Assembly (NCBI RefSeq): GCF_025717555.1
Contig: NZ_JAJIRP010000004.1
Location: forward strand, 235 to 63,424
DNA from: Paucibacter sp. B2R-40
Lineage (GTDB): Bacteria > Pseudomonadota > Gammaproteobacteria > Burkholderiales > Burkholderiaceae_C
Length of the DNA stretch: 63,190 nt
Reading direction: 5' to 3'
The position numbers and the translations under genes are program-made. Position 1 is the stretch's first letter. Each line of letters begins with the position of its first letter. The notes under the pieces are model-generated. The model was not told where the DNA came from. It did no database searches and saw nothing but the letters and a program-made list of their open reading frames with translations. Positions 9,092 through 19,224 of the stretch are shown here, in pieces.

Positions 9092-9620
9092 TGCTGCTGC
9101 CATGAAAGTCGTCGGCGTATTCCTTGGACAAGGTCGCCCAAGCCGCCAGTTTGCCTGCATATGCCAGGGTATAGGCCGGGCTCGACGAAGGCAGGGCCAA
9201 TATTCTGTACTGCGCGGCAACGGGACCGAGTTGCCGCAGGCCGATTCTGGCTGCCGTGCCACCGTTGAAGGCAATCGTACGCAAGGCCGGCAACCCCGCC
9301 AGCAAGGTCAATAGATCGCTCGCCTGCGGATCGCGGATATTGCTGTCCAAGCTGCCATGGCGCTGCGTTTCACTGATCACATCCCATAGTCCGATCTGGT
9401 TCTCCAGCAGCAGTTGCAACCTGGACTCGTAATCGGCCTGGGCCAGCGGCAAGCCCAGACTCTCACCGAGCAAGCGCCAGAGCTGATTGCGCGGATGTCC
9501 GTAGTACTGCTGCGCCTGCAGCGAAGCCACGCCGGGGAAGCTGCCCAGCACCAGCAACTTGGCATCGGCCGCCACATGGGGTTTGAGGCCCTGCAATCGG
9601 GGCAAACTGTCAGGCCGCAT
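9084..9620 (-). CDS. Hypoxanthine-DNA glycosylase (UDG superfamily, family 6)
   Basis: This 178-residue repair enzyme removes deaminated adenine (hypoxanthine) from DNA in characterised family members. The family motifs are clear: LGSFPGVASL at 25-34, QQYYGHPRNQLW at 37-48, WDVISETQRHGSLDSNI around 79-95, FNGGTAARIG at 118-127 and LPSSSPAYT at 143-151. The ATG at 9620 overlaps the end of the upstream TatD gene by 11 bases, and its stop overlaps the SpeE-like start. It should therefore be translated as part of this compact chain. The longer open frame upstream of 9620 lies inside the TatD gene and is not its start. Confidence 0.88.
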   Translation of the reverse strand: MRPDSLPRLQGLKPHVAADAKLLVLGSFPGVASLQAQQYYGHPRNQLWRLLGESLGLPLAQADYESRLQLLLENQIGLWDVISETQRHGSLDSNIRDPQASDLLTLLAGLPALRTIAFNGGTAARIGLRQLGPVAAQYRILALPSSSPAYTLAYAGKLAAWATLSKEYADDFHGSSNE

Positions 9621-10443
9621 GCAAACCCGCCAACAAAGCTGCCAATCTAGGCAGAGCGGCACTTGCATTGGCGCTGGTGATCGCGGCGGTCTGCGCCAAC
9701 GTCCAGCCGCGCAGCGTCGCCAAACTCTGCGCGAGGCGGGGCAATTCGGCCGGTTCATTGCGAACCGATGATTCGCCCGAGGCACGTTGCTCGGCTGTCT
9801 TGTAGAGCCAATGCGGCGGGATATCCGGCGCGTCAGTCTCCAGCACCAGATCAGTTTCGGCCAGCTCGGCGGCCAAACGGCGAATCTGCAGGGACCGCTC
9901 AAACGTCAGCGTGCCGCCAAAACCGAGCTTGAAGCCCAAATCGACAAAGCGCCGCGCCTGCTGCTCACTGCCGTTAAAGGCATGTGCAATGCCGCCCCGC
10001 ACCGGCAGCCGGTTCAGCCCGGCCAAGAGCCGATCGGCGCTGCGCCGCACATGCAGGATGACCGGCAGCTCGAAGCGCCGCGCCAGCTTAAGCTGCTCGG
10101 TGTAGAAGAACTGTTGCCGCTGTGGATCCAAACCGGGCACAAAAAAATCCAAACCGATCTCGCCCACGGCCACCAGGCGTGGGTCATCGCGGTGAAGCGC
10201 CAGCTGCGCGGCCAGCAGGGCCAGGTCTTGCTCGCCGGCCTGCATCACATAGAGCGGGTGAATGCCCAGCGCATAGGCGAAGCCATAGCGATGCGCTTGC
10301 TCGCGGGCGCTGTCCCACTCATTTGCCGCCACAGCCGGGATCACCAGCATGCTCACCCCGGCGTCCAAAGCACGCGCCACCACTGCGTCTCGGTCGGCAT
10401 CAAACTCCGGCGCGTCGAGGTGGCAGTGGCTGTCTATCCACAT
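9610..10443 (-). CDS. TatD-family metal-dependent hydrolase/DNase
   Basis: This cytoplasmic TIM-barrel hydrolase of 277 residues belongs to the TatD/YcfH/YjjV group. Metal ligands expected for the family are present: H6 and H8 (DSHCHLD), E95 (VGEIGLDF), H131 (ILHVRRS), H154 (IAHAFNGS) and D204 (LETDAPD). Characterised relatives are 3'-5' exonucleases or deacylases acting on DNA or D-aminoacyl-tRNA, and I cannot say which applies here. Its 3' end overlaps the hypoxanthine-DNA glycosylase gene, which makes a DNA-repair role plausible but unproven. Confidence 0.92.
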   Translation of the reverse strand: MWIDSHCHLDAPEFDADRDAVVARALDAGVSMLVIPAVAANEWDSAREQAHRYGFAYALGIHPLYVMQAGEQDLALLAAQLALHRDDPRLVAVGEIGLDFFVPGLDPQRQQFFYTEQLKLARRFELPVILHVRRSADRLLAGLNRLPVRGGIAHAFNGSEQQARRFVDLGFKLGFGGTLTFERSLQIRRLAAELAETDLVLETDAPDIPPHWLYKTAEQRASGESSVRNEPAELPRLAQSLATLRGWTLAQTAAITSANASAALPRLAALLAGLHAA

Positions 10444-10461
10444 CTACGAAGCCAGCATGAC

Positions 10462-11322
10462 TTACTTGAACACCACCGTGCGCCGGCCGTTCATCAAGAC
10501 CCGGTGCTCGGCATGCCACTGAATGGCGCGCGCCAAGGTCACGCACTCCACATCGCGGCCCATAGACACCAAGGCTTCGGGCGCCAGGCTGTGGTCAATG
10601 CGCGCCACTTCCTGCTCGATGATGGGGCCTTCGTCCAGATCAGAGGTAACGTAATGCGCGGTCGCGCCGATCAGCTTGACGCCGCGGGCGTGGGCTTGGT
10701 GATAGGGCTTGGCGCCCTTGAAGCTGGGCAAAAAGCTGTGATGGATATTGATCGCCCGCCCGGCCAAGAACTTGCACATCTCGGGCGAGAGGATTTGCAT
10801 ATAGCGGGCCAGCACCACCAGATCGATCTGCTGCTCCTCGACCAAGTCACGCAGCTTGCGTTCCTGCGCCTGCTTTTGTTCCTCGGTCGAGTTCAAGAGC
10901 GGGAAATGGTGAAAAGGGATGTTGTGCGAGGCGGCGAGCTGATAGAAGTCGCGATGGTTGGACGCGATGGCCGGGATCTCGATGGGCAAATGCCCGGTCT
11001 GCACACGGAATAACAAGTCATTCAGGCAGTGACCGAGCTTGGAGACCAGCAACAGCACGCGTGTCTTAGCCAGGCTGGAGACCAACGTCCAAGCCATTTG
11101 CAGCCGTTGCGCCAGCGGCTCGAAGGCTGCTTGCAAGGCGGCGGCCTCCACGCCCGGTGCACATTCAAACTCGATGCGCATGAAAAAGCGCTGATGGTCG
11201 GCGTCACCATGCTGGGCCGAGCTGAGGATATTGCCGCCTTGGGTCGCCAAGACACCGGTCACCGCATGGACGATGCCGGCCTGATCGGGGCAACTGAGTT
11301 TGAGGATGAAGCGTGAGTTCAC
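10462..11322 (-). CDS. purU: Formyltetrahydrofolate deformylase
   Basis: PurU hydrolyses 10-formyl-tetrahydrofolate to formate and tetrahydrofolate. The 286 residues split into an N-terminal ACT domain (about 1-80, FILKLSCPDQAGIVHAVTG) and a formyltransferase-like catalytic domain. That domain shows INIHHSFLPSFKGAKPYHQA at 191-210 and D230 (TSDLDEGPII), which supply the catalytic Asn, His and Asp. The start is GTG at 11322; no in-frame ATG lies nearby, and this gives the usual family length. It sits 29 bases downstream of lolD and 18 bases upstream of the TatD gene. Confidence 0.95.
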   Translation of the reverse strand: MNSRFILKLSCPDQAGIVHAVTGVLATQGGNILSSAQHGDADHQRFFMRIEFECAPGVEAAALQAAFEPLAQRLQMAWTLVSSLAKTRVLLLVSKLGHCLNDLLFRVQTGHLPIEIPAIASNHRDFYQLAASHNIPFHHFPLLNSTEEQKQAQERKLRDLVEEQQIDLVVLARYMQILSPEMCKFLAGRAINIHHSFLPSFKGAKPYHQAHARGVKLIGATAHYVTSDLDEGPIIEQEVARIDHSLAPEALVSMGRDVECVTLARAIQWHAEHRVLMNGRRTVVFK

Positions 11323-11351
11323 TTGGGCGTCCGAGAAAATCAAACAAAGAA

Positions 11352-12050
11352 TTAAGCGGGAACAGCCTGCTGCATCGTGCCACCGACCAGATTCAGTTGG
11401 GTCCGGCATTGCGCCGCCAAGGTTTGGTCATGTGTCACCAAGACAAAAGCGGTGCCGATGTCCTGCGCCGTCGCCAGCATCAGCTCGAACACCGCCTGCG
11501 CGGTGTTGCGATCCAGATTGCCGGTCGGCTCATCGGCCAAGACGCAGGCCGGCTGGGTGACCAGCGCGCGTGCGATCGCCACCCGTTGGCGCTCTCCGCC
11601 CGACAGTTCGGCCGGCCGGTGCAAAAGCCGACCGCCCAGCCCCACACGGCCCAGCATCGCGGCAGCGACCTCACGGGCCTCGATCTGCGGCATGCGGCGA
11701 ATCCGCAGCGGCATCGCGACGTTGTCGAGCGCATTGAACTCCGGCAAGAGGTGATGGAACTGGTAGACAAAGCCCAGGTGCAGATTGCGCCAGCGGCCTA
11801 ACTCGGGCTCACCCATCTCGGCGAGCTTGCGGCCCATCAAGGTCACCGCGCCGCTGCTGGGCTTGTCCAGCCCGCCGAGCAGATGCAGCAGCGTCGACTT
11901 GCCCGAGCCCGAGGCTCCGACGATGGCCAGCGTCTCGCCGCGTCGCACCGTGAGGTCGACGCCGCTGAGCACTTGCACATCGAGATCGCCTTCGGTGAAG
12001 CGACGGCCTAAACCCTGACCCAGCAAGACCACATCATCGGTCCTATTCAT
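11352..12050 (-). CDS. lolD: Lipoprotein-releasing ABC transporter ATPase LolD
   Basis: This 232-residue ABC ATPase drives release of outer-membrane lipoproteins from the inner membrane. It shows Walker A GASGSGKS at 45-52, the signature LSGGE at 149-153, and Walker B VLADEP followed by TGNLD at 170-180. Size and sequence fit the LolD/MacB-type class. The ATG at 12050 overlaps the lolC stop in ATGAATAG, so the permease and ATPase are translationally coupled. That pairing identifies it as LolD rather than a generic export ATPase. Confidence 0.94.
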   Translation of the reverse strand: MNRTDDVVLLGQGLGRRFTEGDLDVQVLSGVDLTVRRGETLAIVGASGSGKSTLLHLLGGLDKPSSGAVTLMGRKLAEMGEPELGRWRNLHLGFVYQFHHLLPEFNALDNVAMPLRIRRMPQIEAREVAAAMLGRVGLGGRLLHRPAELSGGERQRVAIARALVTQPACVLADEPTGNLDRNTAQAVFELMLATAQDIGTAFVLVTHDQTLAAQCRTQLNLVGGTMQQAVPA

Positions 12051-13299
12051 AGCGCAATGCCTCAGCGGGCTGAACGCGGCTTGCGCGCCAGCTCGGATAG
12101 ATAGTGGCCAAGAAGGCCAATGCCAAAGAAATGCCCACCAGTGGCGCGATGTCCGACATGCGCGGATCACTGGGCATATGGCTGATCAGATACATGCTCG
12201 CCGGCAGGAACTGGGTGTTCAAGGCCCATTCAATTGCCGGCACGATCACATCCAGATTGCAGGCGACCAGCAAACCCAGCCCCAAGCCGGACAAGGTGCC
12301 CAGCACACCGGCCAGCGCGCCCTGCACCATGAAGATCGCCATGATGGAGCTTGGGCTGGCGCCCAGCGTGCGCAGGATGGCGATATCGGCCTGCTTGTCG
12401 GTCACCGTCATCACCAACGTAGAGACCAGATTGAAGGCCGCAACGGCAACGATCAGGGTCAGGATGATGCTCATCATCCGTTTCTCAACCTGCACCGCGT
12501 CGTACCAAGAGGCGTTGGTGCGGGTCCAGTCCCGCACCCGCGTTTCGAACCCCAGGCTGTTGGCCAGCTGATTGCCGACCTGGCGGGCCTGATGCACATC
12601 GCTGAGCTTGAGCTGCACACCGGTCGGCCCGGCCACGCGGAAGAACTTGGCCGCGTCATCGACATGGATCAGCGCCATGCCGCTGTCGTACTCGTAATGG
12701 CCGGCATTGAACACCCCGACCAGGGTGAACTGCTTGTAGCGCGGCATCACGCCGGCGGGCGTGACGTTGCCACTGGGCGCCACCAAGGTCAGCTTGTCGC
12801 CCTCCTTGACGCCCAGGATATGCGCCAATTCGACGCCGATCACGATGCCCCACTCGCCCGCTCGCAGGCGCGCCAGCGGCCCGTCCTTGAGTTTGGCGGC
12901 CAAGGGCGTGACGGCGGGTTCGTATTGCGGATCGATGCCGCGCACGATGGCACCGCGCATGTCCTCGCCGCGCGCGATCAAGACCTGCGAAGCAATGAAA
13001 GGCGCGGCGGCCACCACGGCCGGGTTTTGCTTGGCTTGCGCGGCCGTCGCCTGCCAATCGGCCAAGGCCCGGCCCTGGTAGTCGCTCAACTCAATATGGG
13101 CGATCACCGACAGCATGCGGTCGCGCACCTCGCTCTGGAAGCCATTCATCACCGACAGCACGATGATCAGCGCCGCCACCCCCAGCGCGATACCCAGCAC
13201 CGAGACACCCGAGATGAAGGAAATAAAGCGGTTGCGCCGCCCGCCTTTGCCGGCGCGCGTGTAACGCCAGCCGACTTGCAATTCATATAGCCAATTCAT
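12043..13299 (-). CDS. lolC: Lipoprotein-releasing system permease LolC/LolE
   Basis: This 418-residue inner-membrane protein has the FtsX/MacB layout. There is one N-terminal membrane helix (about residues 25-50, [20 protein letters not shown]), a large periplasmic domain, and three C-terminal helices beginning near 270. The N-terminus with the polar stretch [12 protein letters not shown] matches the LolC/LolE family. There is a single permease gene, so the transporter may use one LolC/E-type subunit rather than a LolC–LolE pair. This is the first gene of the minus-strand chain that runs down to 6501. The ATG at 13299 was chosen because the upstream extension is not hydrophobic and not conserved in type. 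Confidence 0.93.
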   Translation of the reverse strand: MNWLYELQVGWRYTRAGKGGRRNRFISFISGVSVLGIALGVAALIIVLSVMNGFQSEVRDRMLSVIAHIELSDYQGRALADWQATAAQAKQNPAVVAAAPFIASQVLIARGEDMRGAIVRGIDPQYEPAVTPLAAKLKDGPLARLRAGEWGIVIGVELAHILGVKEGDKLTLVAPSGNVTPAGVMPRYKQFTLVGVFNAGHYEYDSGMALIHVDDAAKFFRVAGPTGVQLKLSDVHQARQVGNQLANSLGFETRVRDWTRTNASWYDAVQVEKRMMSIILTLIVAVAAFNLVSTLVMTVTDKQADIAILRTLGASPSSIMAIFMVQGALAGVLGTLSGLGLGLLVACNLDVIVPAIEWALNTQFLPASMYLISHMPSDPRMSDIAPLVGISLALAFLATIYPSWRASRVQPAEALRYE

Positions 13300-13402
13300 G
13301 GGCCGCGATACTAACCGACGCGGGCAGCAAGTACCCGAATGACGGGCTGAAGCATTGGGGCAGCATCTCGATTCAATCGCGAATTTCGCATAAGCAAATT
13401 CC

Positions 13403-13416
13403 AAAACAATTGTTTT
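13403..13416. promoter_or_regulatory. Perfect 14-bp palindrome upstream of sbp
   Basis: AAAACAATTGTTTT is a perfect palindrome in an AT-rich block, 57 bases before the sbp start. CysB-type regulators bind AT-rich sites upstream of sulfate-uptake genes, and cysB is the last gene of this operon. A CysB operator is inferred from that context, not from a close consensus match. Confidence 0.4.
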
Positions 13417-13472
13417 AAGAATAAGAAAAGCTTGGCATGCTCGTGGTCTTCGTCGCTCAAACCCTTGCAGCC

Positions 13473-14501
13473 ATGTCCAAAATTAATCGCCGTCATCTCG
13501 TTTTGCTCAGTTCACTGGCGACTGCCATGGCTGCCATGCCCTTGGTCGCACAGGCACAAGCCGCCAGCGACACCTTGCTCAACGTCTCCTACGACGTCAG
13601 CCGCGAGCTCTACAAAGACATCAACCCGGCCTTCATTGCCCAGTACAAGGCCAAGACTGGCAAGGCACTGACCATCAACCAATCGCATGGCGGCTCCAGC
13701 AAGCAAATCGGTTCGGTGATTGGCGGCCTGGAGGCCGATGTGGTGACGATGAATCAGGCCACCGATGTGGATGCGCTGGCCGACAAAGGCCTCACGCCCG
13801 CCGATTGGCGCAATCGCTTCCCCCACAATGCCGCGCCCTACACCTCCACCATCCTGTTCCTGGTGCGCAAGGGCAACCCCAAGGCCATCAAGGACTGGGC
13901 CGACCTGACACGGGCCGGTGTGCAAGTCATCATCCCTAACCCCAAGGTCACCGGCAACGGCCGCTACAGCTATCTGGCCGCCTGGGGCGCAGTGATCGCC
14001 AAGGGCGGCACCGAGGCGCAGGCGCGCGAGCAAGTGGCCAAGATCTTCGCCAATGTGCCGGTCTTGGACGGCGGAGGGCGCGGCGCCACCACCACCTTCA
14101 CGCAGCGCGGTATCGGCGATGTACTGCTGACCTTTGAGTCCGAGGCCGAATTGATCGAGAACGAGTTCGGCAAAGGGCTGTTCGAGGTGATCAACCCGAG
14201 CGTGTCGATCGAGGCAGAGGCACCGGTCGCCATCGTCGACAAGGTTGCCACCAAGAAAGGCACGACGGCCACGGCCAAAGCCTATCTAGACTTCCTCTAC
14301 ACGCCCGAGGGCCAGGCCATCATCGCCAAACACAATTTCCGTCCCCGTGATGCGGCGGTGTTCAAACGCGAAGAAAAGCGCTTTGCGCCGATCAAGCTGT
14401 TCAGCGTCGACCAATTGCTGGGCGGTTGGCCCAAGGTCAGCAAGACCCATTTCGCTGACGGTGGCGTTTACGACCAAATCGTCGCCGACATCAAGCGTTG
14501 A
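13473..14501 (+). CDS. sbp: Periplasmic sulfate-binding protein
   Basis: This 342-residue substrate-binding protein captures sulfate in the periplasm for the CysTWA transporter. A signal peptide covers about residues 1-30 (basic MSKINRRH, hydrophobic core, AQAQA). The mature protein opens with LLNVSYDVSRELYKDINPAF, the hallmark of Sbp/CysP. It heads a tight operon in which cysT starts three bases after its stop. The ATG at 13473 is preferred over one at 13437, because it gives a normal signal peptide length. Confidence 0.95.
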   Translation: MSKINRRHLVLLSSLATAMAAMPLVAQAQAASDTLLNVSYDVSRELYKDINPAFIAQYKAKTGKALTINQSHGGSSKQIGSVIGGLEADVVTMNQATDVDALADKGLTPADWRNRFPHNAAPYTSTILFLVRKGNPKAIKDWADLTRAGVQVIIPNPKVTGNGRYSYLAAWGAVIAKGGTEAQAREQVAKIFANVPVLDGGGRGATTTFTQRGIGDVLLTFESEAELIENEFGKGLFEVINPSVSIEAEAPVAIVDKVATKKGTTATAKAYLDFLYTPEGQAIIAKHNFRPRDAAVFKREEKRFAPIKLFSVDQLLGGWPKVSKTHFADGGVYDQIVADIKR

Positions 14502-14504
14502 TCA

Positions 14505-15413
14505 ATGAGTGCAGTTTTGACTTCTCCCCAAGCCCAAGAGCACAGCCAAGTGCCGGGCACGCAGGACAAGCTGGGCAAGCGCGCCAAGCGCCGGGTCCTG
14601 CCCGGCTTTGGCCCGACCATGGGCTTCACGCTGTTCTATCTATCGCTGATTGTGTTGATCCCGCTGTCGGCGGTGTTTCTGAAATCGGCCGGTCACGGCT
14701 TTGAAGCCTTCTGGGCGGCCGCCACCTCGCCGCGCGTCGTGGCGTCCTACAAGCTCAGCTTTGGCCTGTCCTTGCTGGCCGCGAGCATCAATTTGGTATT
14801 CGGGCTGATCTTGGCCTGGAGCTTGGTGCGCTATGAGTTCTTTGGCAAGAAGCTCGTCGATGCTCTGATCGACCTGCCCTTTGCCTTGCCCACCGCCGTC
14901 GCCGGCATTGCGCTGACCGCGCTGTACGCCGGCAATGGCTGGCTGGGCAAGTTGCTGGAGCCATGGGGCATCAAGGTCGCCTTCACGCCGTTGGGCATCC
15001 TGGTCGCGCTGATCTTCATCGGCCTGCCGTTCATCGTGCGCACGGTGCAGCCGGTGCTGGAGGACATGGAAACCGAGCTGGAAGAAGCCGCCGCATCCTT
15101 GGGCGCGCATCGCTGGCAGACCTTCCGCCTGGTGATACTGCCGACGCTGCTGCCGGCGCTGCTGACCGGCTTTGCGCTGGCCTTTGCCCGCGCGGTGGGC
15201 GAGTACGGCTCGGTGATTTTCATCGCCGGCAATCTGCCCATGGTCAGCGAGATCACGCCGCTGATGATCATCTCCAAGCTGGAGCAGTACGACTACGTGG
15301 GCGCCACGGCCATCGCTGCCGTGATGCTGATTTTTTCCTTCGCCCTGCTCTTGCTGATCAACGGCCTGCAGGCTTGGAGCTCACGCCGTAACGGTCAGGA
15401 AGGACGCAAATAA
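14505..15413 (+). CDS. cysT: Sulfate ABC transporter permease CysT
   Basis: This 302-residue inner-membrane permease has about six helices. The family coupling loop [21 protein letters not shown] contacts the ATPase CysA. A 30-residue polar N-terminal tail precedes the first helix. It forms the channel with CysW and imports sulfate, and in many species thiosulfate. Its TAA stop shares a base with the cysW ATG (TAATG), so the two are translationally coupled. Confidence 0.95.
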   Translation: MSAVLTSPQAQEHSQVPGTQDKLGKRAKRRVLPGFGPTMGFTLFYLSLIVLIPLSAVFLKSAGHGFEAFWAAATSPRVVASYKLSFGLSLLAASINLVFGLILAWSLVRYEFFGKKLVDALIDLPFALPTAVAGIALTALYAGNGWLGKLLEPWGIKVAFTPLGILVALIFIGLPFIVRTVQPVLEDMETELEEAAASLGAHRWQTFRLVILPTLLPALLTGFALAFARAVGEYGSVIFIAGNLPMVSEITPLMIISKLEQYDYVGATAIAAVMLIFSFALLLLINGLQAWSSRRNGQEGRK

Positions 15414-16302
15414 TGGCCGGCATTGTTGTTTCAACTTTGGGCGTGCCGCAAAAGACCGGCGGCCGCTACCAAGACAACCCCGCTACGCGCGAAGCACCCT
15501 GGGTGCGCTACCTGCTGCTGAGCTTGGGCCTGAGTTTTTTCGCGCTGTTCCTGGTGATGCCGCTGGTGGCCGTCTTCAGCGAAGCGCTGCGCAAGGGCTG
15601 GGAGGTTTACCTGGCCGCCTTGGTCGAGGCCGACGCCGTCTCGGCACTCAAGCTGACACTGATCGCCGCGGCTATCGCCGTGCCGCTGAACCTGGTCTTT
15701 GGCGTCAGCGCCGCCTGGGCAATTGCCAAGCATGACTTTCGCGGCAAGCACCTCTTGATCACCTTCATCGACCTGCCCTTTTCGGTCTCGCCGGTGGTGG
15801 CGGGTCTGGTCTATGTGCTGCTGTTCGGCGCGCAAGGCTGGTTCGGTCCCTGGCTGCAGGCCAATGACGTGAAGATCATCTTCGCCGTGCCCGGCATCGT
15901 GCTGGCCACCATCTTTGTGACCTTCCCTTTTGTGGCGCGTGAGCTGATCCCGCTGATGCAGGCGCAAGGCCGCGACGAAGAAGAGGCCGCCACCGTGCTC
16001 GGTGCCACCGGCTGGCAGACCTTTTGGCGCGTCACGCTGCCCAACGTGAAATGGGGGCTGCTCTACGGCGTGATCCTGTGCAATGCGCGCGCCATGGGCG
16101 AGTTTGGCGCGGTCTCGGTGGTGTCGGGTCATATCCGTGGCCAGACCAATACCCTGCCCTTGCATGTCGAAATTCTCTACAACGAGTATCAGTTCGCTGC
16201 CGCCTTTGCGGTGGCCTCGATCCTGGCCTTGCTGGCCCTGGTGACGCTGGTACTCAAACAATTTGTCGAATGGCGCGCCCATTCGACCGTCAAGGAAGCC
16301 CC

Positions 16303-16306
<4 letters not shown>
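15413..16306 (+). CDS. cysW: Sulfate ABC transporter permease CysW
   Basis: This 297-residue permease is the partner of CysT, with about six membrane helices after a 35-residue polar N-terminus. The coupling loop [20 protein letters not shown] is clear. The start overlaps the cysT stop by one base, and its own TGA overlaps the cysA start in an ATGA. The order T–W–A is the standard sulfate-uptake arrangement. Confidence 0.95.
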
Positions 16307-17367
<1,061 letters not shown>

Positions 17368-17381
17368 GCTGACTTCCCACG

Positions 17382-18311
17382 ATGAATTTCCAGCAACTGC
17401 GCATCATCCGCGAGGCCGAGCTTCAAAAATTCAATCTGACCGAAGTCGCCAACGCCTTGTTCACCTCGCAGTCGGGCGTCAGCAAACACATCAAGGATCT
17501 GGAGGACGAACTCGGCGTCGAGTTGTTCGTGCGCCATGGCAAGCGTTTGCTGGGTTTGACCGAGCCGGGTCGGGAGCTGGCCGTGATTGCCCGGCGCATG
17601 CTGCAAGACGCCGGCAATATCAAGCGCCTGGCTGATCAGTTTGCCGATGCCGAGCAAGGTCAGCTGACCATTGCCACCACGCACACGCAAGCCCGTTACG
17701 CGCTGCCGCAAGTGGTGGCGCGCTTCAAGGCGGCCTATCCGCGCGTGCACCTGGTGCTGCTGCAGGCCAACCCGACCGAGATCGCCGAACTGCTGCAAAC
17801 CGGCGAGGCCGATATTGGCATCGCCACCGAAGCGCTGGACGGCCCGTCGGGACTCGTGAGCTTCCCTTTTTACGACTGGCAACATGCGGTCGTGGTGCCC
17901 GAGGGCCATGCCTTGCTGACGGCAGAGCCGCTGAGTTTGGAAGCTTTGGCCGAGCATCCCTTGATCACTTATCACGAAGGCTACACGGGGCGCGCCCGCA
18001 TCGACGCCGCCTTTGCCAAGGCGGGCCTGGCACCCGACATCGTGCTGTCGGCGCTGGATGCCGATGTGATCAAGACTTATGTCGGGGTCGGTCTGGGTGT
18101 GGGCATCGTCGCGGCGATGGCTTTTGAGCCGCAGCGCGACCTGGGACTGCGCCGCCTTGATGCCGGTCATCTCTTCCCCGCCAACACCACCCGTATCGCG
18201 CTTAAAAAGGGCCAGTACCTGCGCGGTTTCGCCTACCGTTTCTTGCAGGAATGTGCGCCGGCCTTGACCGAGCAGCGAGTGCGCGATGCGCTGGCGGATC
18301 TGCCGAATTAA
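17382..18311 (+). CDS. cysB: LysR-family regulator CysB
   Basis: This 309-residue LysR-type regulator has an N-terminal winged helix (LTEVANALFTSQSGVSKHIK at 19-38) and a C-terminal inducer-binding domain. TTHTQARYALP at 99-109 is diagnostic of CysB/Cbl, which sense N-acetylserine and sulfate status and activate sulfur assimilation genes. It lies 14 bases after cysA at the end of the sulfate operon, so it probably controls the operon it belongs to. A hairpin terminator follows directly. Confidence 0.94.
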   Translation: MNFQQLRIIREAELQKFNLTEVANALFTSQSGVSKHIKDLEDELGVELFVRHGKRLLGLTEPGRELAVIARRMLQDAGNIKRLADQFADAEQGQLTIATTHTQARYALPQVVARFKAAYPRVHLVLLQANPTEIAELLQTGEADIGIATEALDGPSGLVSFPFYDWQHAVVVPEGHALLTAEPLSLEALAEHPLITYHEGYTGRARIDAAFAKAGLAPDIVLSALDADVIKTYVGVGLGVGIVAAMAFEPQRDLGLRRLDAGHLFPANTTRIALKKGQYLRGFAYRFLQECAPALTEQRVRDALADLPN

Positions 18312-18314
18312 AAA

Positions 18315-18345
18315 AACCCGCCGGGCCGAATAGGCCGGGCGGGTT
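18315..18345 (-). terminator. Hairpin terminator between cysB and a PEP-CTERM gene
   Basis: AACCCGCCGGGCC (18315-18327) pairs with GGCCGGGCGGGTT (18333-18345), with one mismatch and a five-base loop. On the minus strand the stem is followed by a T run (A run 18311-18316 on the plus strand), so it terminates the PEP-CTERM gene at 18379. The plus-strand side, for cysB, has only a weak T tract. Confidence 0.8.
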
Positions 18346-18378
18346 GCTTCGAGGCGCTGGCGGCTCGACGTTCAGTGC

Positions 18379-19047
18379 TTAAACACTGTTGCGACGGCGA
18401 ACCACGCCACCCACGGCGATCAAGCCCAGGGCCATCAAGCCATAGGTCGACGGCTCAGGCACGGCGTTTGTCAACACGGTCAGATGACCGGCGACCCACT
18501 TGCCGTCCGGTTGCAGGTCGTCATTGAAAGACTCGTTGAACTCCAGGCGCAAAATGCCGTCGCCGTCCACGGCAAAGTCAAGGCCCAAAGCGACATAGTC
18601 TGAGGTGCCACTGAAATGCCCGACCCCGGCTGCGTTATTGCCCACGCCTGGCCTGAAATGCACGCCGGTGGTCACGGCATTGTTGGACAGTGTGACCCGA
18701 ATTTCCGACAACCAGCTTGGGTCATACGCTTCCAGGTCAACATCCCAGCTCAGGCCGGTGATCTGCACATTGGCGCCGACATTGAAGGTCAGCACGGTGG
18801 TGTCAGGATCACCAAAACCACCTTGGCTGAGGATGCCTGCCACGTTGACGAATTGGCTGCCCAGCGCCACCGGGCCACCCAGGCTCTCAAACATCGAGGC
18901 GGAAACAGGCCTTTGCAAGGCAGATTGCAAGGACTCGGACCCAGGCGCTGCCGCCTTGGCCGCATAGGCACTCGCGCCAACCGACATCGCGGCCAAGAAC
19001 AAGGTGGAAAAAGCCAGCTTGCGCAAAGAAGTGGAAGTTCTCGACAT
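18379..19047 (-). CDS. PEP-CTERM sorting-domain protein
   Basis: This is a predicted surface or matrix protein of 222 residues. A signal peptide covers about 1-30 (MSRTSTSLRK, a hydrophobic core, ASAYAA). The C-terminal signal is VPEPSTYGLMALGL, a short helix and RRRNSV. The middle, with NVGANVQITGLSWDVDLEAY and WLSEIRVTLSNNAVTTG, looks like an extracellular beta-sandwich. I cannot assign a ligand. The ATG at 19047 has AGGA upstream, and the in-frame extension to 19158 is not signal-like. A CCCCCTGAA-type palindrome lies 116 bases upstream. Confidence 0.85.
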   Translation of the reverse strand: MSRTSTSLRKLAFSTLFLAAMSVGASAYAAKAAAPGSESLQSALQRPVSASMFESLGGPVALGSQFVNVAGILSQGGFGDPDTTVLTFNVGANVQITGLSWDVDLEAYDPSWLSEIRVTLSNNAVTTGVHFRPGVGNNAAGVGHFSGTSDYVALGLDFAVDGDGILRLEFNESFNDDLQPDGKWVAGHLTVLTNAVPEPSTYGLMALGLIAVGGVVRRRNSV

Positions 19048-19162
19048 AGAGGAATCCTGGTTTTGAATTAACGCCCTCAGGACCTCCCTCAGGGCTGGCG
19101 CTAATTTCTCACGGTTCATGATCTGGCCATAGAGCACAGACCCATGGCGCCGTTGCACGGTA

Positions 19163-19178
19163 CCCCCAGTTCAGGGGG
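19163..19178. promoter_or_regulatory. C-run/G-run palindrome (candidate operator, copy a)
   Basis: CCCCCAGTTCAGGGGG is an inverted repeat of five-base arms. Read on the minus strand it is CCCCCTGAACTGGGGG, upstream of the PEP-CTERM gene that ends at 18379. It shares the core CCCCTGAA with sites at 20684-20698 and 36487-36506. It could also lie in the 3' end of the esterase-like transcript. The operator role is inferred from the recurrence. Confidence 0.45.
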
Positions 19179-19224
19179 AGTAAAAACCCGGCAAGCGGTG
19201 GAGGGGCAGTCTTGGAGCCGGCTC

